Below are positions 20,395 through 29,660 of a DNA stretch of 64,000 nucleotides, piece after piece. The position numbers and the translations under genes are program-made. The DNA comes from Pollenia angustigena (lineage: Eukaryota; Arthropoda; Insecta; Diptera; Polleniidae), in assembly GCA_930367215.1 (NCBI GenBank), contig OV884057.1, forward strand, positions 107,533,284-107,597,283, given 5' to 3'. How positions within the stretch are numbered: the first letter of the stretch is position 1; each line of letters begins with the position of its first letter. Below the pieces are notes generated by a model. It made no database searches and was not told where the DNA came from. It worked only from the letters and a program-made list of their open reading frames with translations.

Positions 20395-21318
20395 CTATAA
20401 TATATCATTTGTATTAATCCAAGAATTATGTTGATTAGAAAATCCTAACCATTTTACATAGACCATTTCTCCTTTAGTTTTAAGAATTTTTTCAACAAGA
20501 TATGTATTAGGAAATCGAGTTTTTGTAAGTTCATCATCATAGAAACCACCTTTAATTGGATTTCCTTGATAGTCTTCCAATATGTATGTTGAGGGATAGG
20601 TAACTTTTACTGTTTTAATTTTAAAAATTTCTGTTGTCCAATTGGGAGTATAACCTTTTTCAAAAATGTGTTTATATTTACTTATGCGTACATAATCTCC
20701 AACATTAAATTTAGATTTTTTATATATTTTTAGATGATTGTAGACTGTTTTTAATAATTTCATTTCGTTTTTAGAATTTACATCTATTGGTGCCATTTTA
20801 ATGGTGCGATGAACTTTTCTATTATATTTATTAATTAGATCTTTGTAAATATCAAGCCAATAATATGATCCATTAAAACTAAATTCTTTCCACACCATTG
20901 CTTTTAGAGTTCGATTAAATCGTTCTATTATTGAGGCTTTCATTATACTATATGTTGAATAGTGATTGATACTTTGGTTGTCCATGAGGGTTTTAAATTT
21001 TTTATTGAAAAATTCTTTACCATCATCAGTATGCAAGTTTTTGGGAACTCGACCTAATTTTAAAATACTTTCCATTGCTTGAAATACTTCAGTTGCTGTT
21101 TTTGTTTTAAGTGCAACACCCCATGCAAACTTTGAAAAAGTATCAATGATAGTTAATAAATATCGAAATTTCTTATTATAAGTGGAATAGTTTCCCATTT
21201 CAACTAAATCAGCTTGCCAGAGATCATCTATACCTTTCATTACAACTCTTCGACGTATGAAATTTTTTCGAGCTGGTTTATGAAGTTCATTTACTAATTC
21301 TCTTTTTCTTGAATGCAT
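20395..21318 (-). CDS. int: Polinton integrase (retroviral type) with chromodomain
   Basis: An intact 307-residue protein. The catalytic core has D37 in DLWQADLVEM, D98 in HTDDGKEF and E132 in IERFNRTLK. After it come an SH3-like part (FNVGDYVRISKYKHIFEKGY) and a C-terminal chromodomain-like segment (YLVEKILKTKGEMVYVKWLG). The start ATG follows an in-frame stop closely. This enzyme inserts the linear element and makes the 6-bp duplication. Its intact frame contrasts with the damaged polymerase and capsid genes. Confidence 0.93.
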   Translation of the reverse strand: MHSRKRELVNELHKPARKNFIRRRVVMKGIDDLWQADLVEMGNYSTYNKKFRYLLTIIDTFSKFAWGVALKTKTATEVFQAMESILKLGRVPKNLHTDDGKEFFNKKFKTLMDNQSINHYSTYSIMKASIIERFNRTLKAMVWKEFSFNGSYYWLDIYKDLINKYNRKVHRTIKMAPIDVNSKNEMKLLKTVYNHLKIYKKSKFNVGDYVRISKYKHIFEKGYTPNWTTEIFKIKTVKVTYPSTYILEDYQGNPIKGGFYDDELTKTRFPNTYLVEKILKTKGEMVYVKWLGFSNQHNSWINTNDIL

Positions 21319-21339
21319 TATTTGGTTTACCTTCTTTAC

Positions 21340-21654
21340 TTAAGGGAATATTGTAATCTCCTGTTCTTTATTTTTAATATCAAGCCTGTTATATAGTTTC
21401 TGATTTAAGATTTTCATTCTTCTTTCAAAATCTTTTTTAATTTTCTCTATTATTTGATAAACTTCATTAATATTCTTGTTTAATTGATCCATTATCTCCT
21501 TCTCTGTTTTTTCAATTTGAGATTGTAAAAACATTTTATTGACACCATCGTTTTCTTCCAAAACATTCGACATATGTTTGATTCTTTTGTTTTGAACGTC
21601 AATGTTGTTATCTGTATCCATAAAGAACCCAAGCAGTTTAGATGCATTCTTCAT
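21340..21654 (-). CDS. Coiled-coil Polinton protein, unknown function
   Basis: 104 residues. From about residue 20 it is a long charged helix (NKRIKHMSNVLEEND, EKTEKEIMDQLNKN, IIEKIKKDFERRMKILNQK) with heptad-like spacing. It lies 22 bp upstream of the integrase in the same direction, which suggests cotranscription. I recognise no enzyme domain. A structural or accessory role is a guess. Confidence 0.55.
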   Translation of the reverse strand: MKNASKLLGFFMDTDNNIDVQNKRIKHMSNVLEENDGVNKMFLQSQIEKTEKEIMDQLNKNINEVYQIIEKIKKDFERRMKILNQKLYNRLDIKNKEQEITIFP

Positions 21655-21714
21655 AGAAATTATATTACTTGTATCGTTAATGTAATGTCCAAATGTCTAT
21701 TGTTTTGTGTTAAT

Positions 21715-22701
21715 TTAATAGTTATTCAATAATGTTAGCTTCGTATAATTCTTCAATAATAGACACAATTTCGTTATTATGATGTGACCTGCAGCTTGTG
21801 ATGCGAGCAGGAGTCTAAGTCGATCTATCAACTCATTTGGATCATCCCAGTATATATAGTTTGCTTTATTTGAATTGTAATCCATTAACCCACTTCCCAT
21901 ATAATTTTCTTTTGTTGTTGATGTATCAGATGAAGTGGGTGATTGCGGTATTGTGGAAGATGAATTCTTAGGTTTAATCAATTTTCTAATAATATTCCTG
22001 TATTTATATGCTCTTGTACCCCTTATGTTACCATCTATGGCATAACCCCTTTTATAGGCATTGGTATTAATTAATATCTTTTTATAAATATCTAACTCGG
22101 ATTCATCATAGTTTTTTGGTATTTTTTGAAACATTAATGAAAATAAACCTGGAGTGAGTGCCCATATTTGATTTCCAACTTGAATCTTATCTTCATTAAA
22201 TTTAATGTTACTATCACCAAATTTCCATTAATTATTTGAATCTTTATGTATTCCATATAGTGTGTCTAATTCATGTCTTTTTTCTAGATATAACAAATCA
22301 TTAAAATTTATGTGACTATTTAGATTTTCTGTTTCTGGTTGAGAATAAAAAACATCATCATCATAACCTTCAGAGTTACTTGCAGCAGTAGATAATATAT
22401 TTTTTTCTCGTTTTATAATTGGAATACTAGAATCTGTTTTAAATTGTTCTTGTTGTTGTTGTTGTTTTGATTCATTTTTAATTTTATTCTTTTCAATTTT
22501 TAAATTTACTTTGGTATTTTTCGAACTATTAACAAAATTTTTCAAGGGTTCTGTTATAGGTTTAAATGTATCTTTAAGTTGTTCACGGGTATCAGCTTCA
22601 CCAATTTTTATACTGCCAAATTTCTTCTTTAAGACATTTCTTGTTTTAACTAGCTCTTTTAAAACTTTTTCATTCATTATTTTTTTTTCGTTGGATAACA
22701 A
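21715..22701 (-). pseudogene. Conserved Polinton protein, interrupted
   Basis: Two open pieces belong together. 22,701-22,228 (157 residues) is a coiled-coil and Gln-rich N-terminus (QQQQQEQF, KREKNILSTAA). It ends at TAA 22,230-22,228, but the same frame continues with KFGDSNIKFNEDKIQ and IWALTPGLFSL into the piece 22,134-21,715 (IPKNYDESELDIYKK, GNIRGTRAYKYRN, WDDPNELIDRLRLLLASQAAGH). A shift near 21,780 replaces the normal end. It is a regular Polinton gene next to the ATPase with no assigned function, possibly a virion component. Broken here. Confidence 0.7.
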
Positions 22702-22781
22702 TGCGTTTTCTTGTTGTTGTTGTTGTAATATCTTGAAAGGTTGATGATATACTAATAATGGTATGTAATATATTCTCGAAT

Positions 22782-23460
22782 TTATAATATTATAAAAAAA
22801 TCAAACTGCTTTCTATATCTTCCATTATTCAAATCATCATCTTTACTTATAACCAAAAATCCATATTTATCCTTCCAACATTCTCTACAAATTTCACGAA
22901 ACTTTTCGTAACTCATATCGCTACCGACATGATCAGCATAAATATGTTTCATATTCATTTCATCTTGCTTAAACATAATAATCATATTAGCATTATCTCT
23001 TATTAAATGTTTAGGAATTCTTGTATATGTTTGGCATAAGTAGAATGAGTCTACATTTCTATGTCTACCCATGCAAAAATATGCACGTATATTATTTTGT
23101 TTTTCACATGCAACATCATCAAAAATCATAATTGAATTGTTTTGTGCTTCATTAGGAGGAGTCATTATCTGAAAACGTGTAATATCCCATTCCTTTAATT
23201 TTTGTTATTAATTTTTTTAAATATTCATACTTTGGTTGGAAAAGTGATTTTGAGTATAAATAGATGTTTTCAAATTTCAATCCATTAGAACTTTCTAGCA
23301 AGCTAATCATAACGTTAGTCTTTCCACAATTTGAAGGACCTACAATTAGCGCACGAATTGAATTCGGTAATATAGAACTATGTCTAATCTTTGATTTTAT
23401 ATTCGTTGAAGAATCAGTATTGCGAACAAAAATATTTTTATGTTGTTTTATTAAACGCAT
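22782..23460 (-). pseudogene. Polinton genome-packaging ATPase, frameshifted
   Basis: FtsK/A32-like packaging ATPase that would pump DNA into the capsid. Walker A is LIVGPSNCGKTN (piece 23,460-23,152). Walker B is SIMIFDDVACEKQ, followed by ACFCMGRHRN-like and YLCQTYTRIPKHLIRDN sensor words (piece 23,165-22,782). The two pieces overlap in different frames around 23,152-23,165, so a small indel has split the gene. Family length is about 230 residues, which the two pieces together match. Confidence 0.88.
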
Positions 23461-23495
23461 TTTTATAACTGAATTAAATAATTAAATATTATAAA

Positions 23496-24332
23496 ATGGT
23501 AATATGTTTTAAAAACAAGGTTAATTGCAATAAAACCGTTAGAGGAGGAGGAAGTTTAATTAATAAATTAATAAACTCAATTCCTTTCGAATTACATCTT
23601 CCTGGTTATCAATATTGTGGTCCTGGAACGAAATTACAAAAACGTTTAGAACGAGGTGATAAAGAAATAAATCTATTAGACGCTGCATGCAAAGAACACG
23701 ATATTGCTTATTCAAAAAGTAAAGATTTAAATATTAGACATCAAGCTGATAAAATTCTTGAGAATAGAGCTTGGGAACGAGTACTTTCAAAAAATATCAG
23801 TCTTCCAGAAAAATCATTTGCATATTTGGTTACTAACGCAATGAAAGCAAAAACTAAATTCGGTATGGGTATGACTAAGCAAAGCCATAATAATAGACAA
23901 TCAAAATCAAAAAAAGTTAATGGAAGACAACTATTCAATTCAACGATAAAAGCAACAACAAAAATTTTGAAAAAAGCAAAACCAACAGATCTTAAAATTG
24001 CTATTAAGATTGCACGCAAAACCATTAAGAAATCCTTAAAGGGAAAAAAATCTGAAATTGTAATACCACGTATAATACGTGTTCCAAAAATTGGAGGTGT
24101 TTTACCATTAATACCAATATTAACTGTATTAGGTGTAATTGGAACCCTATCTAGTGGAGGTGCTAACATAGCAAAAGCAGTTAATGCAGCAAAGAATGCT
24201 AAACTTTAACTTGATGAAGCGACTAGACACAATAAGAATATGGAAGCCATAGCAATGGGTAAAGGACTTTATCTTAAACCATATAAGAAAGGATATGGAT
24301 TAACTTATGAAGAAAAGGCAAAAAACTTCTAA
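23496..24332 (+). pseudogene. Phospholipase A2-like virion protein
   Basis: Open for 237 residues to TAA at 24,207-24,209, then in the same frame to 24,332 (NMEAIAMGKGLYLKPYKKG), so the stop is probably a mutation. The domain resembles parvovirus VP1 phospholipase A2: the calcium loop YCGPG at residues 40-44 and the catalytic HD pair in CKEHDIAYSK (68-69). Basic Lys-rich helices follow, then a hydrophobic segment (GGVLPLIPILTVLGVIGTLS, about 201-220) that could disrupt membranes. The role, by analogy, is escape from the endosome. It faces the minus-strand block and leads directly into the protease. Confidence 0.82.
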
Positions 24333-24352
24333 ACAAGCTACCCAAAAGACCA

Positions 24353-24700
24353 TTGACTGATATTGATATACGAAAATTCTCAAAAAATATACCACACTTT
24401 AGAGGAATTTTCATGATAGACTCAATACCAAAACATCCCAGAAATATTGAATGTGGAGTGATTAATTTGGATTCTACAATCGATAATGGTACACATTGGG
24501 TAGCTTACTATAAAAATAATAAACAAATAGAATATTATGATAGTTTTGGAAATTTACAACCACCAGTGGAGCTAATTGATTACCTAGGAGGAAATATAAA
24601 ATATAACTATAATCAACATCAAAACTATGATTCATTTAATTGTGGACATTTATGTCTTGAATTTTTGTATAAAATAACTGAAAAAGAAATTAACAAATAA
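24353..24700 (+). CDS. Adenain-like cysteine protease
   Basis: The C48/adenain-type maturation protease of Polintons, which would cleave capsid precursors. Catalytic triad: H48 in GTHWVAYYK, D63 in YYDSFG, C97 in FNCGHLCLEF, with the Q of NQHQ as the likely oxyanion residue. There is no ATG at the front. The frame is open upstream (KLPKRPLTD) and is reached from the phospholipase frame by one base at an A6 run near 24,320. In related elements I recall the two domains as one polypeptide, so this is probably its C-terminal half. Confidence 0.85.
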   Translation: MTDIDIRKFSKNIPHFRGIFMIDSIPKHPRNIECGVINLDSTIDNGTHWVAYYKNNKQIEYYDSFGNLQPPVELIDYLGGNIKYNYNQHQNYDSFNCGHLCLEFLYKITEKEINK

Positions 24701-24880
24701 AACAATTGAAATTATTATAAAAAGAAAAACAATATTTTTTATTTAATTATTTAATATAATATAATTTATTATTATATGGATACACATATTATTATTTATT
24801 ATTATAATAAATTTTAATAATTGTTAAAGTTGGCGTATATGGGGATATAAATAATTGGATATAAAGATATCACCCTCTTC

Positions 24881-25162
24881 TCATGATTTCAATCGTAAGT
24901 TTTTCTGTCCTTCCTTTGATATAAGATATGCTCCAGAAGATAAGTTCTTAACATCTTCGTCACTTAGCGTATTATAGCGATATGGTAAAAATAATACATT
25001 ATCCTCCAGCTCAATTTTGATTGTGGAACCATATTTTGTTGTTATTCTGCTTGCATTTATAATTACATATTTAGCTGACATTATAAGATCCTTAATATGT
25101 AATAAGGATTTGCTATATCCAAGAGAATTAAATTTATTTATTAAATTTTTAGAGGAGGCCAT
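24881..25162 (-). CDS. Small OB-fold-like Polinton protein
   Basis: An intact 93-residue protein starting MASSKNLINKFNSLGYSKSL. The pattern SAKYVIINASRITTKYGSTI, IELEDNVLFLPYRYN and GAYLISKEG is a beta-rich layout seen in small proteins of insect Polintons and viruses. It resembles an OB fold, so single-stranded DNA binding is a reasonable but unproven guess. It follows the BIR gene on the same strand, with about 295 bp of AT-rich sequence between them in which I see no gene. Confidence 0.5.
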   Translation of the reverse strand: MASSKNLINKFNSLGYSKSLLHIKDLIMSAKYVIINASRITTKYGSTIKIELEDNVLFLPYRYNTLSDEDVKNLSSGAYLISKEGQKNLRLKS

Positions 25163-25457
25163 TTTCTATGACTGTTCACTTTAGTTTATTTTCTTCAACT
25201 AAAGCATTAAATCAATTTCTATAAATTAATATGAGTTAAACTAAATCAATCTTAGTATATTTAATTAATTTTTATATAATAATGTGAAAGAAAGAGATAA
25301 AGATATACAGATCTATTCAGATTAAAAATTTTTAATTTTTTCTTTTATTTTCTTTATTTACTAATTTCAACAAATAAAATATATTCAAATACAAATAAAA
25401 TTATAAATAAGATGAATAATATTAAATGATAAATAAAAAAGTATTTTGTTATATTTT

Positions 25458-26045
25458 TTATGGATGATGATGAACAAAAATCAGCGTTTTTGAGCATTCA
25501 ACAAATGAAATTGGGATTTCAATAACTTGATCTCCATAATATGTTATTTTTTTACATCTATTGATATCATCGTTGTTCCCTTCTATATAATTATATTCTG
25601 GAGTGTTATAGAAATGATCGTCTCGTATTTCCCCTTATACACCTCTGGGACCACAGGTATCATAGCTGGGTGGTAGTAGTATTTGATCTAATACATTCGA
25701 ATTAATAGGTACATTATTGGTACAACGTCTTCTCAGTAAAGCACAATTTGGCGACCAACGCAAATGTTCTGTTAAAGGTTGATCAGTAGGCCCCCAATTC
25801 CAAATTTCAACTTCGCAAAAATAACATTTTGTTTTATCGTAATCTCCGCTATAAAACAAACCAGTCATTGCTAATTCCTTTTTATCTAACCATTTAAATG
25901 GCCAACATATAAAAGTTTTTAAACGTTCATCTTCTCTATGAAGATTATCGTTTATGCTATAGCGTGGCGTGTATGGAGATTGTTTTAAATAATGATGAAC
26001 ATCTTTATTATTACATTCGGATTTTAAATCTTTAACCGTTTTAAT
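25458..26045 (-). pseudogene. BIR-domain (IAP-like) gene in Polinton
   Basis: A single BIR domain: upstream R and WP (ERLKTFICWPFKW), then GLFYSGDYDKTKCYFC, then W, H and C in the spacing C-x2-C-x16-H-x6-C. All zinc ligands are present. The frame is open from 26,045. TAA at 25,637-25,635 follows the domain, but the same frame continues to 25,458 (ITYYGDQVIEIP, FVHHHP), so the natural end is probably there. No in-frame ATG precedes the domain; the first codon after the upstream stop is ATT, where a start may have been lost. No RING is present. IAP-type BIR proteins block apoptosis in insect viruses; that role here is inference. Confidence 0.8.
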
Positions 26046-26151
26046 TTAAAAATTTTAATATATTAAAATATTAAACACAATTATTAAAAAATAGTATTTT
26101 AACTTTATGAAATATCGCAATATACTAATTGTTTAAATAAATTGTATGCGG

Positions 26152-26159
26152 TATTTATA
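26152..26159 (-). promoter_or_regulatory. TATA box for the right-end genes
   Basis: TATAAATACCGC on the minus strand, just inside the right repeat and upstream of the BIR gene. The 12 bases equal those of the left-end promoter, although this site is outside the matched inverted repeat. No TCAGT initiator is seen at the expected distance. Confidence 0.5.
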
Positions 26160-26302
26160 TCTCTTTATTATTATATTATTATTTTACTTTTAAGCATGTT
26201 CAATCATGTTTGGTTTTAATATAGCTAGGTTAGTCTTATTAATGTATTTGTGATATTTAATAATTATAAACATGATTAAGCATGTTCAATCAACAGTTTG
26301 AA

Positions 26303-27390
26303 TTTCACAATTAATCATATTTTTGGTACAGTCCCGTCATATTTCATTAGTTAAAAAATTTATAAATAAAAGGCGGGGCTTATTTTAGTAGAATGAAAGA
26401 ATTTCAGAAAACCAAACATTTTTTTAATTTTTTTATTTGTTTTCTGTTTGTAAGACTTGTTACAGCTGCGTCAGCTCTATTCATGTATATTCTAAGTTGT
26501 TGTTGTTGTTGTTGTTGTTATAAATAAGGAGGAGTAGAGTACGATAAGGAAAAATATTAACCAAGAAGTTACTTTCTACTGTTTTTTGTAATATAATTCT
26601 GAGTATTTATGCTGATTAATTATGTAAACACAGTTAATGTGCAGCTGGTTGCTGTTGATATAAAAAAAAGTGGATGGAATCCTATTTTCACATGAATAAT
26701 CGTTATCAATCATACACACACACACACACACAACCGATCAATAGTTGCTTAGATCCTTAGTCTGCTATAGTAAAACAGACCAGAGTCTCTGGTGATAATC
26801 AAATATGCAACCCTTATACTGAGATTAGCTCACTATCCCACAAGCCTACCGAGGTATGTATATAAAAAGTCACTAGAAAACCTATGCAACAAAGTCATTA
26901 ACTATTCTAAACACACACACAATAACTGAAAAAACTAAAAATAATTATTCCACGATCAGTTTTATCTTTAATACGAAAACGCACAAGTAAAATTATGATC
27001 CCTCACAAAATTTTAAAATCTTCAAGACACGTACACGAAGAAATTTAACACCTGCCATTAAATAAACAAACAAAAAATTTTCCCACAAATTCTTATGCAC
27101 AAGTAAAATTATCATCCCCCACAAAATTTTAAAAATCATAAATAAACAACTTTTTTTTACACGTCATGTCCCTTTTGCCTCTATTTCTCAGGAGTGAATG
27201 TATAACCCAGCAAACAATTGTTTGCTTGCATGCTCCTAAATTTTTATTGGAGGCGATAAGAAGGCGACATATAGGCGATGGATAGGCGATGTATAGGCGA
27301 TAGTTTTTACATTAATTTTTTTATTGGGTTACGGCTTGCTCCCAACTTTGTATGGCGTAGTTGCGCTAGAACCGCTCTAAACACACTACT
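26303..27390. repeat. Polinton right terminal inverted repeat
   Basis: About 1,088 bp, the inverse of 7952-8948 plus 13,225-13,281. It includes (GTTGTT)n near 26,500, (CACA)n near 26,715, and several GGATAGGCGAT units near 27,270-27,300 that outnumber those on the left. This arm is uninterrupted. Confidence 0.9.
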
Positions 27391-27396
27391 AATATA
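27391..27396. other. Polinton target site duplication, right copy
   Basis: AATATA follows the terminal CACTACT and equals 7946-7951. The next bases (GAAAACCTAAG...) complete the target block that was split by the insertion. Confidence 0.85.
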
Positions 27397-27487
27397 GAAA
27401 ACCTAAGTTTTTTATAAACTGAACGTAATTCATTTTATTAATTTAAAGAAAAATAGAACAAGGCATTTATTAAAATTAAAAATATAC

Positions 27488-27520
27488 AGTTGAAACTCGA
27501 TTATCCAACTCGCACAGGAC
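27488..27520. repeat. Possible pogo/Tigger-type terminus
   Basis: CAGTTGAAACTCGATTATCC after TA resembles the end of pogo-like elements. No partner end or transposase was identified nearby. Confidence 0.35.
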
Positions 27521-27579
27521 CGGGCTGATCATTGATAATGAAAAAAACTGGTTTATAGATATATCGGGTGATTCATCGT

Positions 27580-27870
27580 GAACTTGATATATTTATTATC
27601 GGTTAAAATAAAAATTTATGGCATTAACTGTATGTAAATGATATCATGGAAATGTTGGACATGACTTAGTCTAAGGTGGTCCATGGGGAAGGTCCAATTT
27701 TGGCTGACTCATTTGAGCTTAGCGACTGGTATCTCGCGAATAACACGAGTAGTGTTAGCTTTCAAAGCGTCAATCGTAGCTGACTTATTCCGGAAGACCC
27801 CAGACATTACATATACACAGAGAAAGTAGTCTAAGGTGTGATATCGCACGATCTAGGTGGCTAATTTACC
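27580..27870 (-). pseudogene. Mariner-related transposase, C-terminal remnant
   Basis: On the minus strand the sequence reads LDYFLCVYV, then FRNKSATIDALKANTTRVIRE and IPVAKLK. This corresponds to the end of the DDE transposases with an N-terminal DUF4817 helix-turn-helix. Stops and substitutions break it. The matching N-terminal part lies at 28,862-28,629 on the same strand, with LINE debris between. Confidence 0.6.
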
Positions 27871-28600
27871 AAAGCAAATCATGAAATTAAATTAAAATGT
27901 ATGGCTCAAAGTGCCGTCCTGTTGAAACAAGATCTCACCAAGATCATTCGTTTGATTTTCAGATTGCTCTACTGGATACCTACTGTCCCTGTTATCATTT
28001 TGGCGAAAGTAAGGGAATTGCTAAAGATATTTCCAAGTCTGACAGAGTCTGACATGGTGCACTCTTGTCAAAACTTGTTGCATTTGGTGTCGGTGATAAT
28101 TTCTCTCAATTAATATTGAGTTTTCTCAGAGATCGCACTATACGAGTTGTTATAGATGGAGTTTCGTCAAACGAGTTCAAAATTGGACCTCCTATGTCAA
28201 ACTTCCAACCCTATCTACTCTTTTTCTAATGACAGCAACCTTTGCCATTCGTAATCATTTGATTATAGACCAAGCGTGTCCGATGTTGGTGCTATGAGTC
28301 ACAAATGATACACTTGGCCGAGACCGAAACCCGTACGTTTGTTCGTAATACACGTTTTTCCTCAAAAGCCCATACTTTTGTGGTCGATTGACCGGTAAAT
28401 CGTACAACGCGTTACAGGGAAAATTCATTTCATGGCAGGACTGTTCGTATGTGGAATAACCTTTCTGCTGAAGTCTTCCCTCTCACTGTCAACATGAATA
28501 AATTCAAGTGGACTGTTCACAGGTTCTACTACCTCTTTTCTCCGTCCCATAACCTATTTTCCTAGTTCCAACCCGCTGCAATGCAATAGTAGGGGTCATC
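27871..28600 (+). pseudogene. LINE reverse transcriptase 3' fragment
   Basis: Around 28,120-28,200 the frame gives RDRTIRVVIDGVSSNEFKIG, the segment before the palm motif of jockey-like reverse transcriptases. Further on RNTRFSSKAHTFVV and VRMWNNLSAEVFPLTVNMNK match the C-terminal tail of the same ORF2 family. Large parts are missing and the frame changes. It sits inside the mariner-related transposase remnant, opposite in strand, so it is probably a later 5'-truncated insertion. Confidence 0.6.
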
Positions 28601-28628
28601 CCCTGAGTGCCCTTGTTCTGGTTCCTTT

Positions 28629-28862
28629 TTAAAAATTACACTCAGCTACAGCTGTTATATTGACTTCACTACGTACTGATTGTGGTCTAACCGGTCGAAT
28701 ATCATCCACCAATGTAAACTGAGACTCAATACCGCGAATGATGTTTGCAATTGTGGTTTCAGTAGGCCGATTATGCGCACCGTAAGTTCCTCGAATCTCA
28801 CGAAAAACATTTCTCACAGAGCGCTGATTGCGCATTAACTTTTTATTGATCAGCAAAAACAA
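28629..28862 (-). pseudogene. Mariner-related transposase, DUF4817 N-terminus
   Basis: A 77-residue frame with NQRSVRNVFREIRGTYGAHN and RPTETTIANIIRGIESQF matches the helix-turn-helix region that binds the transposon ends in this family. It ends early. The catalytic core between this piece and 27,870 is missing or replaced by LINE sequence. Confidence 0.7.
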
Positions 28863-29164
28863 AATAAATATATTTCCGTTTATTCAAATGCGTGAAAAAT
28901 TTATATTATGGTAATATGCGATGATTCAGTTAGCATTTCAGAGAAAAAACAAAAGTATTCAATAGTGCCCAGTGTTCGAAAATCGAACACTGCTTTTTCA
29001 AGTCAAATAAAAAAAACACAATTGAAAAACGCGGAAATTTTTTTGCTGTTGTTGAAAGTTCAATCGTTTTTTAATGGAACTACATTTTCACTTTTTTAAT
29101 TTTTTTATAATTTATACAAAGTTATCAGTTTTTAAAATGATGCTTAAATTAAGGGTTTTTCTTC
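28863..29164. other. No gene seen
   Basis: Holds GTGCCCAGTGTTCGAAAATC followed by GAACACTG near 28,965-28,998, an inverted relative of the 7,815-7,860 sequence on the other side of the Polinton. Otherwise unassigned. Confidence 0.4.
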
Positions 29165-29660
29165 CCCCTATGAGCTAAATTTCAGTTATGTATTTTATAA
29201 AGCTTTTTTGTAATAGTTCTATTCCTACAATTTTTCAGAAATGACTTTATACACTACCTGACTATTATATTGTATTTTCTTTTTACATTTTACCTTAGCC
29301 TTCCGTTGGAAAGCAATGAGGTATATTGAATGTACAGAAAAATTTACAATTATTAGACACCAGCAGAATGTAATGCATTTTCTGGCCCGCTACGGCCGTC
29401 GTCAGCATTCTTTGTGTCTCACTGGATAGTGTTACTTTATAAATTGAATGTATTTAACTCAACTATTTTAACAAATAGAAACTGGGAATTATTTCCTTCC
29501 GAAGGTAACTTTATTTTATATTCATAGAATAGAACTATTACAAAAAAGCTTTATAAAATACATAACTGAAATTTAGCTCATAGAATAAATTCGAAAAATG
29601 AAAAATGTTGAATATAATATAAAGTTACCTTCGGAAGGAAATAATTCCCAGTTTCTATTT
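29165..29660. repeat. Interlocked inverted repeats
   Basis: Arm pair 1: ATGAGCTAAATTTCAGTTAT at 29,170 and onward, inverted at 29,525-29,581 (about 57 bp). Arm pair 2: AACTGGGAATTATTTCCTTC near 29,480-29,520, inverted at 29,613-29,655. The pairs overlap in order, so this looks like two foldback elements or one rearranged one. Non-coding. Confidence 0.65.

Larger units (their letters stand above)
7952..27390. mobile_element. Polinton/Maverick element with nested LTR insertion
   Basis: A 19.4-kb element with inverted ends AGTAGTGTGTTTAGAGCGG (left) and its complement (right). It starts AG and ends CT, and has a 6-bp duplication AATATA on each side. Removing the 4.3-kb LTR retrotransposon in the left repeat leaves about 15.2 kb, normal for the family. 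The gene set is diagnostic: protein-primed PolB, retroviral-type integrase, packaging ATPase, adenain-like protease, double and single jelly-roll capsid proteins, and a phospholipase A2-like protein. Polintons are integrating relatives of adintoviruses. Most genes are broken here, so this copy is not autonomous, although the integrase frame is intact. Confidence 0.95.

Noticed and set aside
20395..21318. Retroviral or Gypsy integrase from an LTR element
   Set aside because: No RT/RNase H neighbours. The core and chromodomain pattern and gene order are those of Polinton integrases.
23741..24169. 142-residue minus-strand ORF with hydrophobic segments
   Set aside because: Antisense of the PLA2-like gene, which has the recognisable motifs.
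13404..26045. Alternative genetic code (TAA as sense)
   Set aside because: The element sits in an insect-like nuclear genome, frameshifts are also present, and intact genes here end in TAA. Nonsense decay explains the pattern.
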